Assembly: GCA_902782305.1 (NCBI GenBank)
Contig: CACZMV010000003.1
Span: forward strand, 39,769-103,768
Source of the DNA: an uncultured Prevotellaceae bacterium
GTDB lineage: Bacteria > Bacteroidota > Bacteroidia > Bacteroidales > Bacteroidaceae
DNA: 64,000 bases
Reading direction: 5' to 3'
The notes below the pieces were generated by a model. The model did no database searches. It was not told the origin of the DNA and saw only the letters and a program-made list of their open reading frames with translations. Shown in pieces: positions 26,312 to 34,908 of the stretch (position 1 is the first letter of the stretch; each line of letters starts with the position of its first letter). Made by a program: the position numbers and the translations under genes.

Positions 26312-27301
26312 ATGTTGAAAAAGGAGTGGAAAGAACAAGGTTTTATAGATGAACCTGTAGCTGAAGGTACTGATCTGAAAGCAGAAATCAGAAAATTGTG
26401 TAAAGAGAAAGATGCCATCATTTTGGCTCACTATTATACCATTGGTGATATTCAAGACATAGCCGACTTTGTAGGCGACTCACTGGCTTTGGCTCGCAAG
26501 GCTGCGGAGACAGATGCAAAGATGATGGTAATGTGTGGTGTTCACTTCATGGCTGAAACATGCAAACTGTTGTCGCCAGATAAGACAGTACTCTGTCCTG
26601 ATTTGAATGCTGGTTGTTCTTTGGCTGATTCATGTAAAGCTGAAGATTTGAAGAAATATAAGGAGGAACATCCTGGTTATCAGGTCATCTCTTATGTCAA
26701 TACCACAGCTGCTGTAAAGGCATTGACAGATGTTGTTGTTACCAGTGGTAATGCCAAGAAGGTAGTCGATCAATTGCCAAAGGATGCAAAGCTTATTTTT
26801 GGACCTGACTATAACCTGGGTAATTATATCAATGAGGTGACAGGTCGTAAAATGCTGCTTTGGAATGGTGGTTGCCATGTTCATGAACGTTTCTCAGTAT
26901 CGAAAATAGCAGAACTGAAGAAGCAATATCCCAATGCTGTAGTGATGGCTCATTTAGAGTGTAAGGGTCCTGTTTTGGCATTGGCTGATGTAAAGGGAAG
27001 TACAGCTACGATGCTAAATTATGCCCAACAACATGATGAAAAGCAATATATCGTGGCCACAGAGGCTGGTATTCTGCACGAGATGCAGCGTTCTTGTCCA
27101 GATAAGGAATTTATTTCTGTGCCTCCTGAAATCAGCGAGAGCGGGCTGGAATGTAGCTGTAATGAGTGCCAATATATGAAGATGAATACCCTACTCAAGA
27201 TATATAACTGCTTAAAGCACGAATGGCCTTCTGTTGAAGTAGATCCAGAGATTGCCAAAGATGCAGTGAAACCTATTGAGAGAATGCTGGAACTAAGTTA
27301 A
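26312..27301 (+). CDS. nadA: Quinolinate synthase
   Basis: 329 residues from ATG 26312 (a GTG one codon earlier is possible). It condenses iminoaspartate with dihydroxyacetone phosphate to quinolinate in NAD synthesis and needs a [4Fe-4S] cluster. Conserved segments include ILAHYYTIGDIQDIADFVGDS, the Cys-bearing stretches DLNAGCSLADSC and WNGGCHVHERF, EAGILHEMQRS, and CSCNECQYMKMNTL at the C-terminus. nadB and nadC are not nearby. A long AT-rich leader precedes it. Confidence 0.95.
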   Translation: MLKKEWKEQGFIDEPVAEGTDLKAEIRKLCKEKDAIILAHYYTIGDIQDIADFVGDSLALARKAAETDAKMMVMCGVHFMAETCKLLSPDKTVLCPDLNAGCSLADSCKAEDLKKYKEEHPGYQVISYVNTTAAVKALTDVVVTSGNAKKVVDQLPKDAKLIFGPDYNLGNYINEVTGRKMLLWNGGCHVHERFSVSKIAELKKQYPNAVVMAHLECKGPVLALADVKGSTATMLNYAQQHDEKQYIVATEAGILHEMQRSCPDKEFISVPPEISESGLECSCNECQYMKMNTLLKIYNCLKHEWPSVEVDPEIAKDAVKPIERMLELS

Positions 27302-27317
27302 GTTTCAGCATTCTTCT

Positions 27318-29060
27318 TTAATTCATATTATGAACGATATCATCATAGTTAAACTTGTCGTATATAATTCTTTTCTTTGTCTTATATTTCGAACTGGTGA
27401 TATCTCTTTCTGAATTATAAAATGAAGTTTTAATATTAGCAAGTCTGAATAGTAATTGACACACATTATCTATCATACCTTTCTTATTTACTGAAGCCTG
27501 CAAATCTTTAATAATACCGGAATGTGATACTTTATATTTGTCTGAACACCACACAATGAAAGGAACATCATTTTGATATTTGATAACGTTTGTATCCTTT
27601 ATAAGTTCAAGATTTCTGCCTTTGGCATCCCTTATATCATATATTTCCTCACCATGATCAGACAGATAAATGACAACAGCATTTCTGTTCTTATACGTAT
27701 TAAATAACATACCAATAACAGAATCGTTATATAATGTGGCATTATCATATTCAGCAATACTTTGTTTCTTCTCTTCATCAAGGTAGGTATCATTTCTTTT
27801 TATGTCTTTAGCGCTGAAACAATTGAATTCCTTTGGGTACCTTTCAGATGCTGTAACGTGTTGTCCCATTAGGTGAATAATAGAAAGATTATACTTACCA
27901 GTCTTCTCTTTAAAGAAAGATTCCAGCAATTCACCATCATACTGGTAAGTAATATTATTATTTTTTGTATATGTTATATCAGTCAATTGCTTATTATAAA
28001 TAAGTGAATTAATAGTAAACGTATAAATAAGAAATAATCCTACTGTTTTCTGATTGTCCCACATATATACATTAAAACCAGCACGCTTAAAGATAGCAGG
28101 AAAATATATTCCATCGCACCACGATTCACCATCGCTGATACTATTGGTGCACATAATGTTTTTAATTACCAATGTAGTAGAATTATATGGTGAAATCATG
28201 TTATTGAAAACAAAGAGGTTTCCTTTTTTCTGCTCCCTATCCATGATAGGTGTAGTAGGAAGGTTATAACCATATAAGTGAGCGTGATACTTTATATATG
28301 ATTCACCAATGACAAAGATAACATCTAGAGAATCGTTTTCTGTTGTCTCTGCTTGTAATTTTACTGACTCTTTTGTTTGATGTATCACTGATTTTATTTC
28401 ATTCGCTGTAATATGCGGAATATAGACGGAATACAGCAATGTTGACATATTATCCATAGCATATGGATAGTAGTCGTCATACCATTTGTTAATCTCATTC
28501 ATATTCTTGCAATCATATAGTGATTTTGCTATATGAGTGGCATAGATGGAGATAGGAAATGTAATAATGACAAGTATAGCAACAACATGTTTTATAAAAT
28601 GATTTTTCTTCTTAAAAGTATGTCTTTCCATCATCACAACTGCTAATATCATTAGAATAGTTATCGTGAAGGATATAAAACATTCTTTTGTAAAAGCAAA
28701 GTTTTGTATAAATTCTAATGATTCATTGGTATTTGTTTCTGCTATCATCAACACTACAAGTGGAGATATATTAGTACCAAATGATAATTTTAAAAAGATA
28801 AAAACAAATAGTAGTGTAATAATAAATACATAAGCCATATATTTTATGAGCTTGTATTTTCTAAAGATATATATTAATAAAGTTATTATATAGCTAATGG
28901 TAACAGCTATCGAAAGATATTGTATAACCAAGATATCTAAGTCAACATCATTGAAAAGAAGAAGAAAATGATTAATTGTAGGTGGTATGATACATATTAG
29001 ACACACGATGAAGAATACGATCTCATGCAAAGGTTTCTCTATCAGTTTTATCACTTTCAT
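27318..29060 (-). CDS. Phosphoethanolamine transferase-like membrane sulfatase-fold protein (EptA/CptA type)
   Basis: 580 residues: about five N-terminal membrane spans (1-175) and a periplasmic alkaline-phosphatase/sulfatase domain (about 250-560). Metal and nucleophile motifs: VIFVIGESYIKYHAHLYGY, the Thr-bearing SPYNSTTLVIK, HLMGQHVTASERYP and VIYLSDHGEEIYD. The family moves phosphoethanolamine from phosphatidylethanolamine to lipid A or core sugars, which changes charge and polymyxin resistance. Last gene of the porZ group; start overlaps the acyltransferase stop by 4 bp. The exact acceptor is unknown. Confidence 0.87.
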   Translation of the reverse strand: MKVIKLIEKPLHEIVFFIVCLICIIPPTINHFLLLFNDVDLDILVIQYLSIAVTISYIITLLIYIFRKYKLIKYMAYVFIITLLFVFIFLKLSFGTNISPLVVLMIAETNTNESLEFIQNFAFTKECFISFTITILMILAVVMMERHTFKKKNHFIKHVVAILVIITFPISIYATHIAKSLYDCKNMNEINKWYDDYYPYAMDNMSTLLYSVYIPHITANEIKSVIHQTKESVKLQAETTENDSLDVIFVIGESYIKYHAHLYGYNLPTTPIMDREQKKGNLFVFNNMISPYNSTTLVIKNIMCTNSISDGESWCDGIYFPAIFKRAGFNVYMWDNQKTVGLFLIYTFTINSLIYNKQLTDITYTKNNNITYQYDGELLESFFKEKTGKYNLSIIHLMGQHVTASERYPKEFNCFSAKDIKRNDTYLDEEKKQSIAEYDNATLYNDSVIGMLFNTYKNRNAVVIYLSDHGEEIYDIRDAKGRNLELIKDTNVIKYQNDVPFIVWCSDKYKVSHSGIIKDLQASVNKKGMIDNVCQLLFRLANIKTSFYNSERDITSSKYKTKKRIIYDKFNYDDIVHNMN

Positions 29061-30019
29061 ATCTTCCTCCTTCCAGTTATGAATGGTACATATCTATAGA
29101 TAATCCAGGTCAGAACAGTAGCCATTAGATACACTAACAATGTTGCTAGAAAATAGCGATATAAGTGTCCGTTATATGCAAAACCTATCTTGTTAAACAC
29201 CATAGAAACTGTTAAAGGACAACCACCACAGACAAAATAGTAGATGATACTATGCTTACCAGTCCATTCTATCATTTTGCAATGAGGAATGTATTTGATG
29301 ATAGAGATGACAAACAATAACCAAATGAAACTATCGGCTAAGAATAGTGGTACATTCTCAATGGCTATATTACGCATAGGCAGATCAAGATGATATTCAT
29401 AAACTTTTATAATAATAAGAATCAATAAAAGTATTGATGAATATAATAGTTTGTTGATAGTATTAAAACGTTCTTGGTATTGATGGAAAAAGTAGCCGGA
29501 ATATAGAAAAGTGACGGTTAACAGTGCATCTTGCCACTGCCAATAATTATGTTGATTAAATGGGATAATATAGTAGATAATAAAACACACTGCTACAGCA
29601 ATAGATAACCAAAGCTTTTTTCCATGTGTTTTTACTAGTAAAGCAGTAAAAAGAATTTCTCCTACTATTAATGCCGCTATGAACCATGAAGCTCTTCCAG
29701 TCAATATATTATAGGCTATCTCTATCCAATCTATTTTCATCTGCCTGACAAGCAGTTTAGGAGCAGCTATCAGTGTTGTAAATATGAAATATGGAATCAA
29801 TAGTGAACGAATGATGCTAATAATACGTTTCTTCCATTGAAATATATTGTTTTGATAAAATAAATAACCTGAAATGAAATAGAAAAGAATAATTGCATTG
29901 GTAGTATAAACGTAATAAGGTGTAGCATCATATTCCTTATAATACATCTCTGTATGGAATATAAGAATAAGTATCATAGCGATACCTCTTAAAAAGTCTA
30001 TCCACTCTATCCTTTGCAT
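29057..30019 (-). CDS. Acyltransferase 3 family membrane protein
   Basis: 320 residues, about ten hydrophobic segments. The N-terminal motif RIEWIDFLRGIAMILILIFH is the acyltransferase-3 signature (the family His is in IFHTEMYY), followed by a membrane core with LLIPYFIFTTLIAAPK. Members O-acetylate cell-surface sugars such as O-antigen, capsule or peptidoglycan. It overlaps its upstream neighbour by 13 bp and the EptA-like gene by 4 bp, so all three are translated from one message. The acceptor is unknown. Base composition is AT-rich, like the next two genes. Confidence 0.87.
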   Translation of the reverse strand: MQRIEWIDFLRGIAMILILIFHTEMYYKEYDATPYYVYTTNAIILFYFISGYLFYQNNIFQWKKRIISIIRSLLIPYFIFTTLIAAPKLLVRQMKIDWIEIAYNILTGRASWFIAALIVGEILFTALLVKTHGKKLWLSIAVAVCFIIYYIIPFNQHNYWQWQDALLTVTFLYSGYFFHQYQERFNTINKLLYSSILLLILIIIKVYEYHLDLPMRNIAIENVPLFLADSFIWLLFVISIIKYIPHCKMIEWTGKHSIIYYFVCGGCPLTVSMVFNKIGFAYNGHLYRYFLATLLVYLMATVLTWIIYRYVPFITGRRKI

Positions 30020-31209
30020 ATTCTTTTATTGATAAAGAAAGCTGAAAGCATAATAAAGAAAGGCATAAAGGGAATATGGAAACGGGCTTCTCCGTGTCCA
30101 GCGATTAGGAGTATAGAAGTTCCTAATATAATAACACTTAAAGGTAGAATATATTTTTTTATCGATAAATAATACAAACTTAAGAATACAGTTAATAATA
30201 TGCAATAGTAGTAAAGTAGATTTATAAGTGTCAACCATTGTATTGCAGAATAGTTTGGGAAACAGCGAAAAAGTGTCCTCATACTGAGTTCTTCGTACAT
30301 ATATTCTCTTTCTGCCTTATTAGGAAGGAATACACACATGTTCACATTATCAGAAACATATGTATTTATCAGTTTACGTGGCATTTGCTTAAAATAATCA
30401 ACAGGATGTTCTTTCAGCCATTCAAAGAATAATTCTTTCCATGCAGCATCTTTTTCTGACACATTCCAATTGCTATTATCTCTAATAGCCAGGGAAGCAG
30501 GTATATGATCTGTAGAATAGTCAGATAAAGCCATCCATCCTGTTTTAGCTTGATAAATAAAAAGTCCTGTACGCAAATAATATAAACTACCAATTACTAT
30601 TATCATAGCAATATATCCAACCAAAGGTTTCCAAATTTGCTTTTTATTGATAAAAAGAAATATCATGATGGCTAGTAAGAAAACTATTCCCATTGGTCTG
30701 AACCAATTGGCAAAAGCCAAACTCATACCACCAACAAACAGTTGTTTTTTAGTGATGCATAGCCATAGTCCAAGCAAAGTAAAGAATATAAATGGCAATT
30801 CACTATGTGTTGATGTTCCTTCACCGTAGTTAGCAGGATATAGGACATATAATATTAAGGTGATGAATGCTATTTTTTCATTAGAAATAGTTTTAGTTAT
30901 TTGGTATATAAAAAGAGCTGTAAAGCCTTTCATCAGGCAATATATAACTAATAATGGTACGATAGAATTGAACAACTTTAATGAAAGTATTACAGCATTA
31001 ATTGCTCCAACGTTCCAAAGGAAACCATATTCATTCAACTTTGATACCATTGGATATAAATCCTGTCCATTAATGCATTCTTTTGCTATTTCTATATATC
31101 CATTACTATCTGGATATGGTGTATATCCAAATACCAATAGTACTATAATCTGCAGTATAGTAAACAATGCGATGAGTGTAATAACTATTTTATGATGGCT
31201 ATTTTGCAT
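30007..31209 (-). CDS. GT-C type membrane glycosyltransferase, GT39/ArnT-like
   Basis: 400 residues with many membrane spans. The first periplasmic loop holds an acidic motif YTPYPDSNGYIEIAKE, as in lipid-linked sugar transferases of the GT-C fold. Further hydrophobic helices follow (YPANYGEGTSTHSELPFIFF), and the C-terminal part lies in a predicted periplasmic region. Such enzymes use polyprenyl-phosphate sugar donors to modify lipid A, LPS or glycoproteins. The donor is unknown; assignment is to fold, not to a named enzyme. Its start overlaps porZ by 25 bp. Confidence 0.7.
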   Translation of the reverse strand: MQNSHHKIVITLIALFTILQIIVLLVFGYTPYPDSNGYIEIAKECINGQDLYPMVSKLNEYGFLWNVGAINAVILSLKLFNSIVPLLVIYCLMKGFTALFIYQITKTISNEKIAFITLILYVLYPANYGEGTSTHSELPFIFFTLLGLWLCITKKQLFVGGMSLAFANWFRPMGIVFLLAIMIFLFINKKQIWKPLVGYIAMIIVIGSLYYLRTGLFIYQAKTGWMALSDYSTDHIPASLAIRDNSNWNVSEKDAAWKELFFEWLKEHPVDYFKQMPRKLINTYVSDNVNMCVFLPNKAEREYMYEELSMRTLFRCFPNYSAIQWLTLINLLYYYCILLTVFLSLYYLSIKKYILPLSVIILGTSILLIAGHGEARFHIPFMPFFIMLSAFFINKRICKG

Positions 31210-33254
31210 ACTGTTCCTTTCTGTCCGTTACTTGTTGTAGTAACAACCATATAGATACCGGAAGCTACACGATTACCTTTTTTATCGCAACCATCCCATG
31301 TGAATGAGCCTCCATTGCTACGTCCTTCATTTATCAGTAATCCGTTGGCAGAGACTATCTTCACATCAGCATTGAATGTCAATCCTGTAATGGTAATAGG
31401 ACCCGTATAATCTGGATTTACAGGATTAGGATAAGCCCATACGTTATCTTCTGTCATCTCTGTACTTGGCTTAGTAGCATCACTGATATATGAGCAGAGG
31501 CCTTTATTTGTAAGAAAGAAAACTTCGCCAGTATTTTCATTAATAGAAATAGAAACAATAATATCTGAAAGCAGTTTGGAATTCTGTGATGTAAAATGTT
31601 GCAATTGCGTCATATTATCTTCACTGATAAGAAATATACCATTTCCATTTGTTCCTATCCATTTCCGACCAGCTTCGTCGACAGCTATACTATAGATTTC
31701 TATATCAGCTAATAAATAATCAGCATAGTCAGTACCATCATTACGTGGTATTTTTTCTTGAATGAATGTTACTTTATCCTGTCCAACGTCACTATTTTTA
31801 ATATAAAATGGACCTAAAGTAGTTCCTATCCATATATTACCACTTTTATCTTCTTTAATATTATAAATATTGTTATTGGTATTATATGATACACCGTCTT
31901 GATTAACAATAGAGGTATATTTTATAATTTTGTCAGTATTGATATCGTAACAACAAACAGCTTTGTCTTCCCAATTGGTATTAATAAACCATAAAAAACC
32001 ACGACTATCAAAAAAAGCACTTCTCAAACCTGTAAGAGTAACTGTATTATAATCAAATAATTCACTTTTAGTAAGCGTTTTCCATTGTTTGTCTTTAGTA
32101 TACAGAAGTAAGTTAACACCATTAGCTTGGCTATTCAAAACCCAGAGATTACCATTTTTATCAAATTTAATAGTATTAATCAAAGTATAGTTGTCAGGTA
32201 ATTCCACACCTCTATCTATAGCAGGTCTTAATGGACTGTTTTCTTTATAATGAAATTTCTTTAGTAGTCCGTTTTGAAACTCATAGAGTCCACATCTTCC
32301 ACCTACAAATACATGATTTTTATCGTTAGGATCAACGTCAATACAGTTGTTATCCATATATTCAATCCCTGTTATATTAGCAATATCTTCTTGATAGATG
32401 GTCCAATTGCTACCATCAAAAACTTGGGTAATTCCTGGTAGATCATAGTCCCAATATGCTGAAAGAAAACCGCCTCCAGTAGTGTATAGTTTGCCATTTA
32501 CAAATACAGATTCATAAAAATGGTTGTACTTCGGACCACCTGGCTGAAGAGTTTCCACCAGTTCTATGTTATTGTTATAGTCAGTCAAATCCTCTGAAAA
32601 GTCCGGAGTAATAGAAGATGGCGTCCAATTGGCAGGGTCAATAAGATTGCTTGACAATGAGGCTGTCCAAACGCCTTTGGTGGGGCTATTGGCATAGATG
32701 TTGGTATTGTCAAATGCTATTGCGTTGATGGGGAATCCCAGCAAGTATGATTCACTTATTTCTGCGTTTTTGACATTTAATTTACTGATGCCATACTCGC
32801 AGGCTAAATAGGCGTATTGTCCATTGATAGTAATGCTATAGATGTTTTTTCCGCCTGTGATGGATTTAGTATATATGTCGCTGATGTTGGTAATGTCGCC
32901 GTTTGTTTCTACCAAGTCGATATTCGAGTTGTTATAGACGACAACCAGTCGTTTAGCTTGCTGACACCACTTGATGTGAGTGATGTCAATATCGTTCATA
33001 CCATTAGTCTTATCGAAGGTATGAATGCTTTTGTCCTGCTTGTTATACTGATAGAGACTACCTGACGCCAATACAAAGAGTTCATTGCCTGCTTCCTGTA
33101 TCTGTTGAACGTCAGAATAGGCCAGGTAGTTGCGCCAAGTACCGATTTGCGCCCTTGCAGGGCTAGTGAATAGTGAACAGTGAATAGTGAATAGTAGTAT
33201 GAATACTATCCACTTTTTACTCTTTAATTTGTTATTCAAAATTTTTCTATTCAT
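31185..33254 (-). CDS. porZ: PorZ-like type IX secretion beta-propeller protein
   Basis: 689 residues: signal peptide (ILLFTIHCSLFTSPARAQ), then two-component-regulator-type beta-propeller blades with repeated W-G-T/WIGT units (GNIWIGTTLG, RKWIGTNGNG, GNLWVLNSQ), and a type IX C-terminal domain (NPVNPDYTGPITITGL ... GIYMVVTTT). PorZ is part of the surface attachment complex that supplies A-LPS to the PorU sortase for cargo anchoring. Assignment rests on N-terminal resemblance (IGTWRNYLAYSDVQQI), propeller layout and CTD. It follows rdgB by 3 bp; downstream genes modify envelope glycans. Its signal peptide is coded by heptamer repeats. Confidence 0.8.
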   Translation of the reverse strand: MNRKILNNKLKSKKWIVFILLFTIHCSLFTSPARAQIGTWRNYLAYSDVQQIQEAGNELFVLASGSLYQYNKQDKSIHTFDKTNGMNDIDITHIKWCQQAKRLVVVYNNSNIDLVETNGDITNISDIYTKSITGGKNIYSITINGQYAYLACEYGISKLNVKNAEISESYLLGFPINAIAFDNTNIYANSPTKGVWTASLSSNLIDPANWTPSSITPDFSEDLTDYNNNIELVETLQPGGPKYNHFYESVFVNGKLYTTGGGFLSAYWDYDLPGITQVFDGSNWTIYQEDIANITGIEYMDNNCIDVDPNDKNHVFVGGRCGLYEFQNGLLKKFHYKENSPLRPAIDRGVELPDNYTLINTIKFDKNGNLWVLNSQANGVNLLLYTKDKQWKTLTKSELFDYNTVTLTGLRSAFFDSRGFLWFINTNWEDKAVCCYDINTDKIIKYTSIVNQDGVSYNTNNNIYNIKEDKSGNIWIGTTLGPFYIKNSDVGQDKVTFIQEKIPRNDGTDYADYLLADIEIYSIAVDEAGRKWIGTNGNGIFLISEDNMTQLQHFTSQNSKLLSDIIVSISINENTGEVFFLTNKGLCSYISDATKPSTEMTEDNVWAYPNPVNPDYTGPITITGLTFNADVKIVSANGLLINEGRSNGGSFTWDGCDKKGNRVASGIYMVVTTTSNGQKGTVCKIAIIK

Positions 33255-33278
33255 TGTTCACTTTTCATTATTCACTAG
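33163..33278. repeat. Inverted heptamer arrays around the porZ start
   Basis: On the minus strand the start is flanked by degenerate 7-bp repeats: upstream arm 33247-33278 and downstream arm 33163-33197. Units are ATTCACT/GTTCACT/ATTCATT/TTTCATT on the plus strand and their complements in the other arm. The downstream arm codes the hydrophobic part of the signal peptide, the upstream arm the end of rdgB. Confidence 0.75.
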
Positions 33279-33899
33279 AAACTCTGCGAGTTTCGCAACG
33301 GCTCGTGCCCGATGACTTATTTTATTTTTAACATCCAATCCCAGTTCTGCAAAGGTCTCTGTGTAGCCTTCAGGTTGGAAGATGGGATCGTATCCAAAGC
33401 CCTCCCCTCCCCTTTTCTCACGGATGATTTCGCCATTGACGATACCTTCGAACTTATGAACCAACTTGATGCTGGTACAACCACAGGGACATACATCTTT
33501 CTTTTCTATTAACGCAATAACAGTACGAAATCGTGCCTTGCGATTGTTATTATTTTCTAACTCACGCAATAAACGAGCCATATTGGCTTCAGAATCGTGG
33601 CTTGCAGGAGTTGCACTAGCATCACTCGACATACTTGCATAACGGGCACTATAAACCCCAGGAGCACCATTCAGCGCTTCTACCTCTAAGCCAGTATCAT
33701 CAGCAAAGCAACTTACATGATAGTGGTCATAGACATATTGTGCCTTCATCAGCGCATTCTCTTCCAAGGTAGCACCTGTCTCAGGGATATCCTCGTGGCA
33801 CCCAATATCAGCCAGCGATACGATTTCAAACTTATCGCCTAGGATGCTTCGAATCTCGTCCAGCTTGTGTTGGTTATTTGTTGCGAATACTATCTTCAT
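33258..33899 (-). CDS. rdgB: XTP/dITP diphosphatase (RdgB/Ham1)
   Basis: 213 residues. It hydrolyses deaminated purine NTPs (ITP, dITP, XTP) to monophosphates and so keeps them out of DNA and RNA. The N-terminal [10 protein letters not shown] and the catalytic loop [25 protein letters not shown] are the family signature; [20 protein letters not shown] and SHRARAV follow. Its ATG overlaps the yitT stop (33896-33899), and its stop is 3 bp from porZ. Its last codons lie in the heptamer array. Confidence 0.95.
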   Translation of the reverse strand: MKIVFATNNQHKLDEIRSILGDKFEIVSLADIGCHEDIPETGATLEENALMKAQYVYDHYHVSCFADDTGLEVEALNGAPGVYSARYASMSSDASATPASHDSEANMARLLRELENNNNRKARFRTVIALIEKKDVCPCGCTSIKLVHKFEGIVNGEIIREKRGGEGFGYDPIFQPEGYTETFAELGLDVKNKISHRARAVAKLAEFLVNNEK

Positions 33900-34867
33900 T
33901 TCTCTTTTTCTAATTCCCCTTTAGCTTCCTCTATCTTCTTTTCTTCCTTTATCTTTACCCTCATTTCGTCGAATCCTTCGCCATAGACACCAATAACGCT
34001 CGACTGCGATACAAAGGCCTGAGGATCAATCATTTTGATGAGACGGAAGATGTTGATGCTTTCGTTCTTCTTAGCCAAGATACATAGCACCTTCATCTTA
34101 TGACCTGTGTACCATCCGTGTCCATCAAGAATGGTTACACCATGATGCATCTGCATACCAATGGCATTGGCTATCTCCTGCCATTTCTTAGTGAATATCA
34201 TGAACTGCACAGACTGACGACGAGCATTCATCACATAGTCCAACGTGTAGTTCTCCATAGCCATCACACAGAAACCAAACATCACCTTGTGGGCTCGTTC
34301 CAGATAAGTACCAAACTGAGGGAAGAACATACACGAGCCAATGATGCAGAAGTCAGCAGCAATCAGCACGTTGCCCAACGATACGTTAGGATGATACTTA
34401 TTGATAGAGGCAGCAATGATGTCCGTACCTCCTGTAGAACCATTATTTTGGAAGACAGTAGCCAAGGCGACACCCGTCAGTACACAACCAATAATCATCG
34501 ACATGAAGTCCTGTCCCTCGCCCATCAGCTTGAAAGGCAATCCATTCTCCTGCTTAGGAATAATGTCTTGAGCAAACTTCAGCATGAAGTAGAGCGTGAA
34601 GATAGCAAAGATAGTCTTCATCAGGAACTTCACACCTAATATCTTAAGAGCTACAATCAGCAAGATGCCATTGATGATGATATAGGTATTCTCCAAGTGG
34701 AATCCTGTGGCGTAGTAGATGATAGCTGAAAGACCCGTTACACCACCAGCCACTATCTGATAAGGCATCAGGAAAAAGGTAAAGGCGATGGTGTATAGGA
34801 AGAGGCCAAAGGCGATAAAGAAATAGTCTTTGGCTTCGTTCCATATCATTTTGTGCTGTATAGTCAT
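33896..34867 (-). CDS. YitT-family membrane protein
   Basis: 323 residues: about five membrane spans ([38 protein letters not shown] and the later [20 protein letters not shown], a highly conserved family stretch) and a cytoplasmic DUF2179 domain at the C-terminus (about 240-310, [13 protein letters not shown] ... [15 protein letters not shown]). Function is unknown; some relatives are linked to ion or metabolite balance. It lies between leuS and rdgB. The C-terminus is strongly charged ([19 protein letters not shown]). Confidence 0.9.
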   Translation of the reverse strand: MTIQHKMIWNEAKDYFFIAFGLFLYTIAFTFFLMPYQIVAGGVTGLSAIIYYATGFHLENTYIIINGILLIVALKILGVKFLMKTIFAIFTLYFMLKFAQDIIPKQENGLPFKLMGEGQDFMSMIIGCVLTGVALATVFQNNGSTGGTDIIAASINKYHPNVSLGNVLIAADFCIIGSCMFFPQFGTYLERAHKVMFGFCVMAMENYTLDYVMNARRQSVQFMIFTKKWQEIANAIGMQMHHGVTILDGHGWYTGHKMKVLCILAKKNESINIFRLIKMIDPQAFVSQSSVIGVYGEGFDEMRVKIKEEKKIEEAKGELEKEK

Positions 34868-34873
34868 AATTTC

Positions 34874-34908
34874 AATGCATAATTAGTAATGCATAATGCA
34901 TAATTACT
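34874..34908. repeat. Five-unit heptamer array between leuS and yitT
   Basis: Units AATGCAT, AATTAGT, AATGCAT, AATGCAT, AATTACT in a row, 7-bp phase throughout, overlapping the leuS stop codon. It fills the 36-bp gap between the two genes. Confidence 0.7.
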
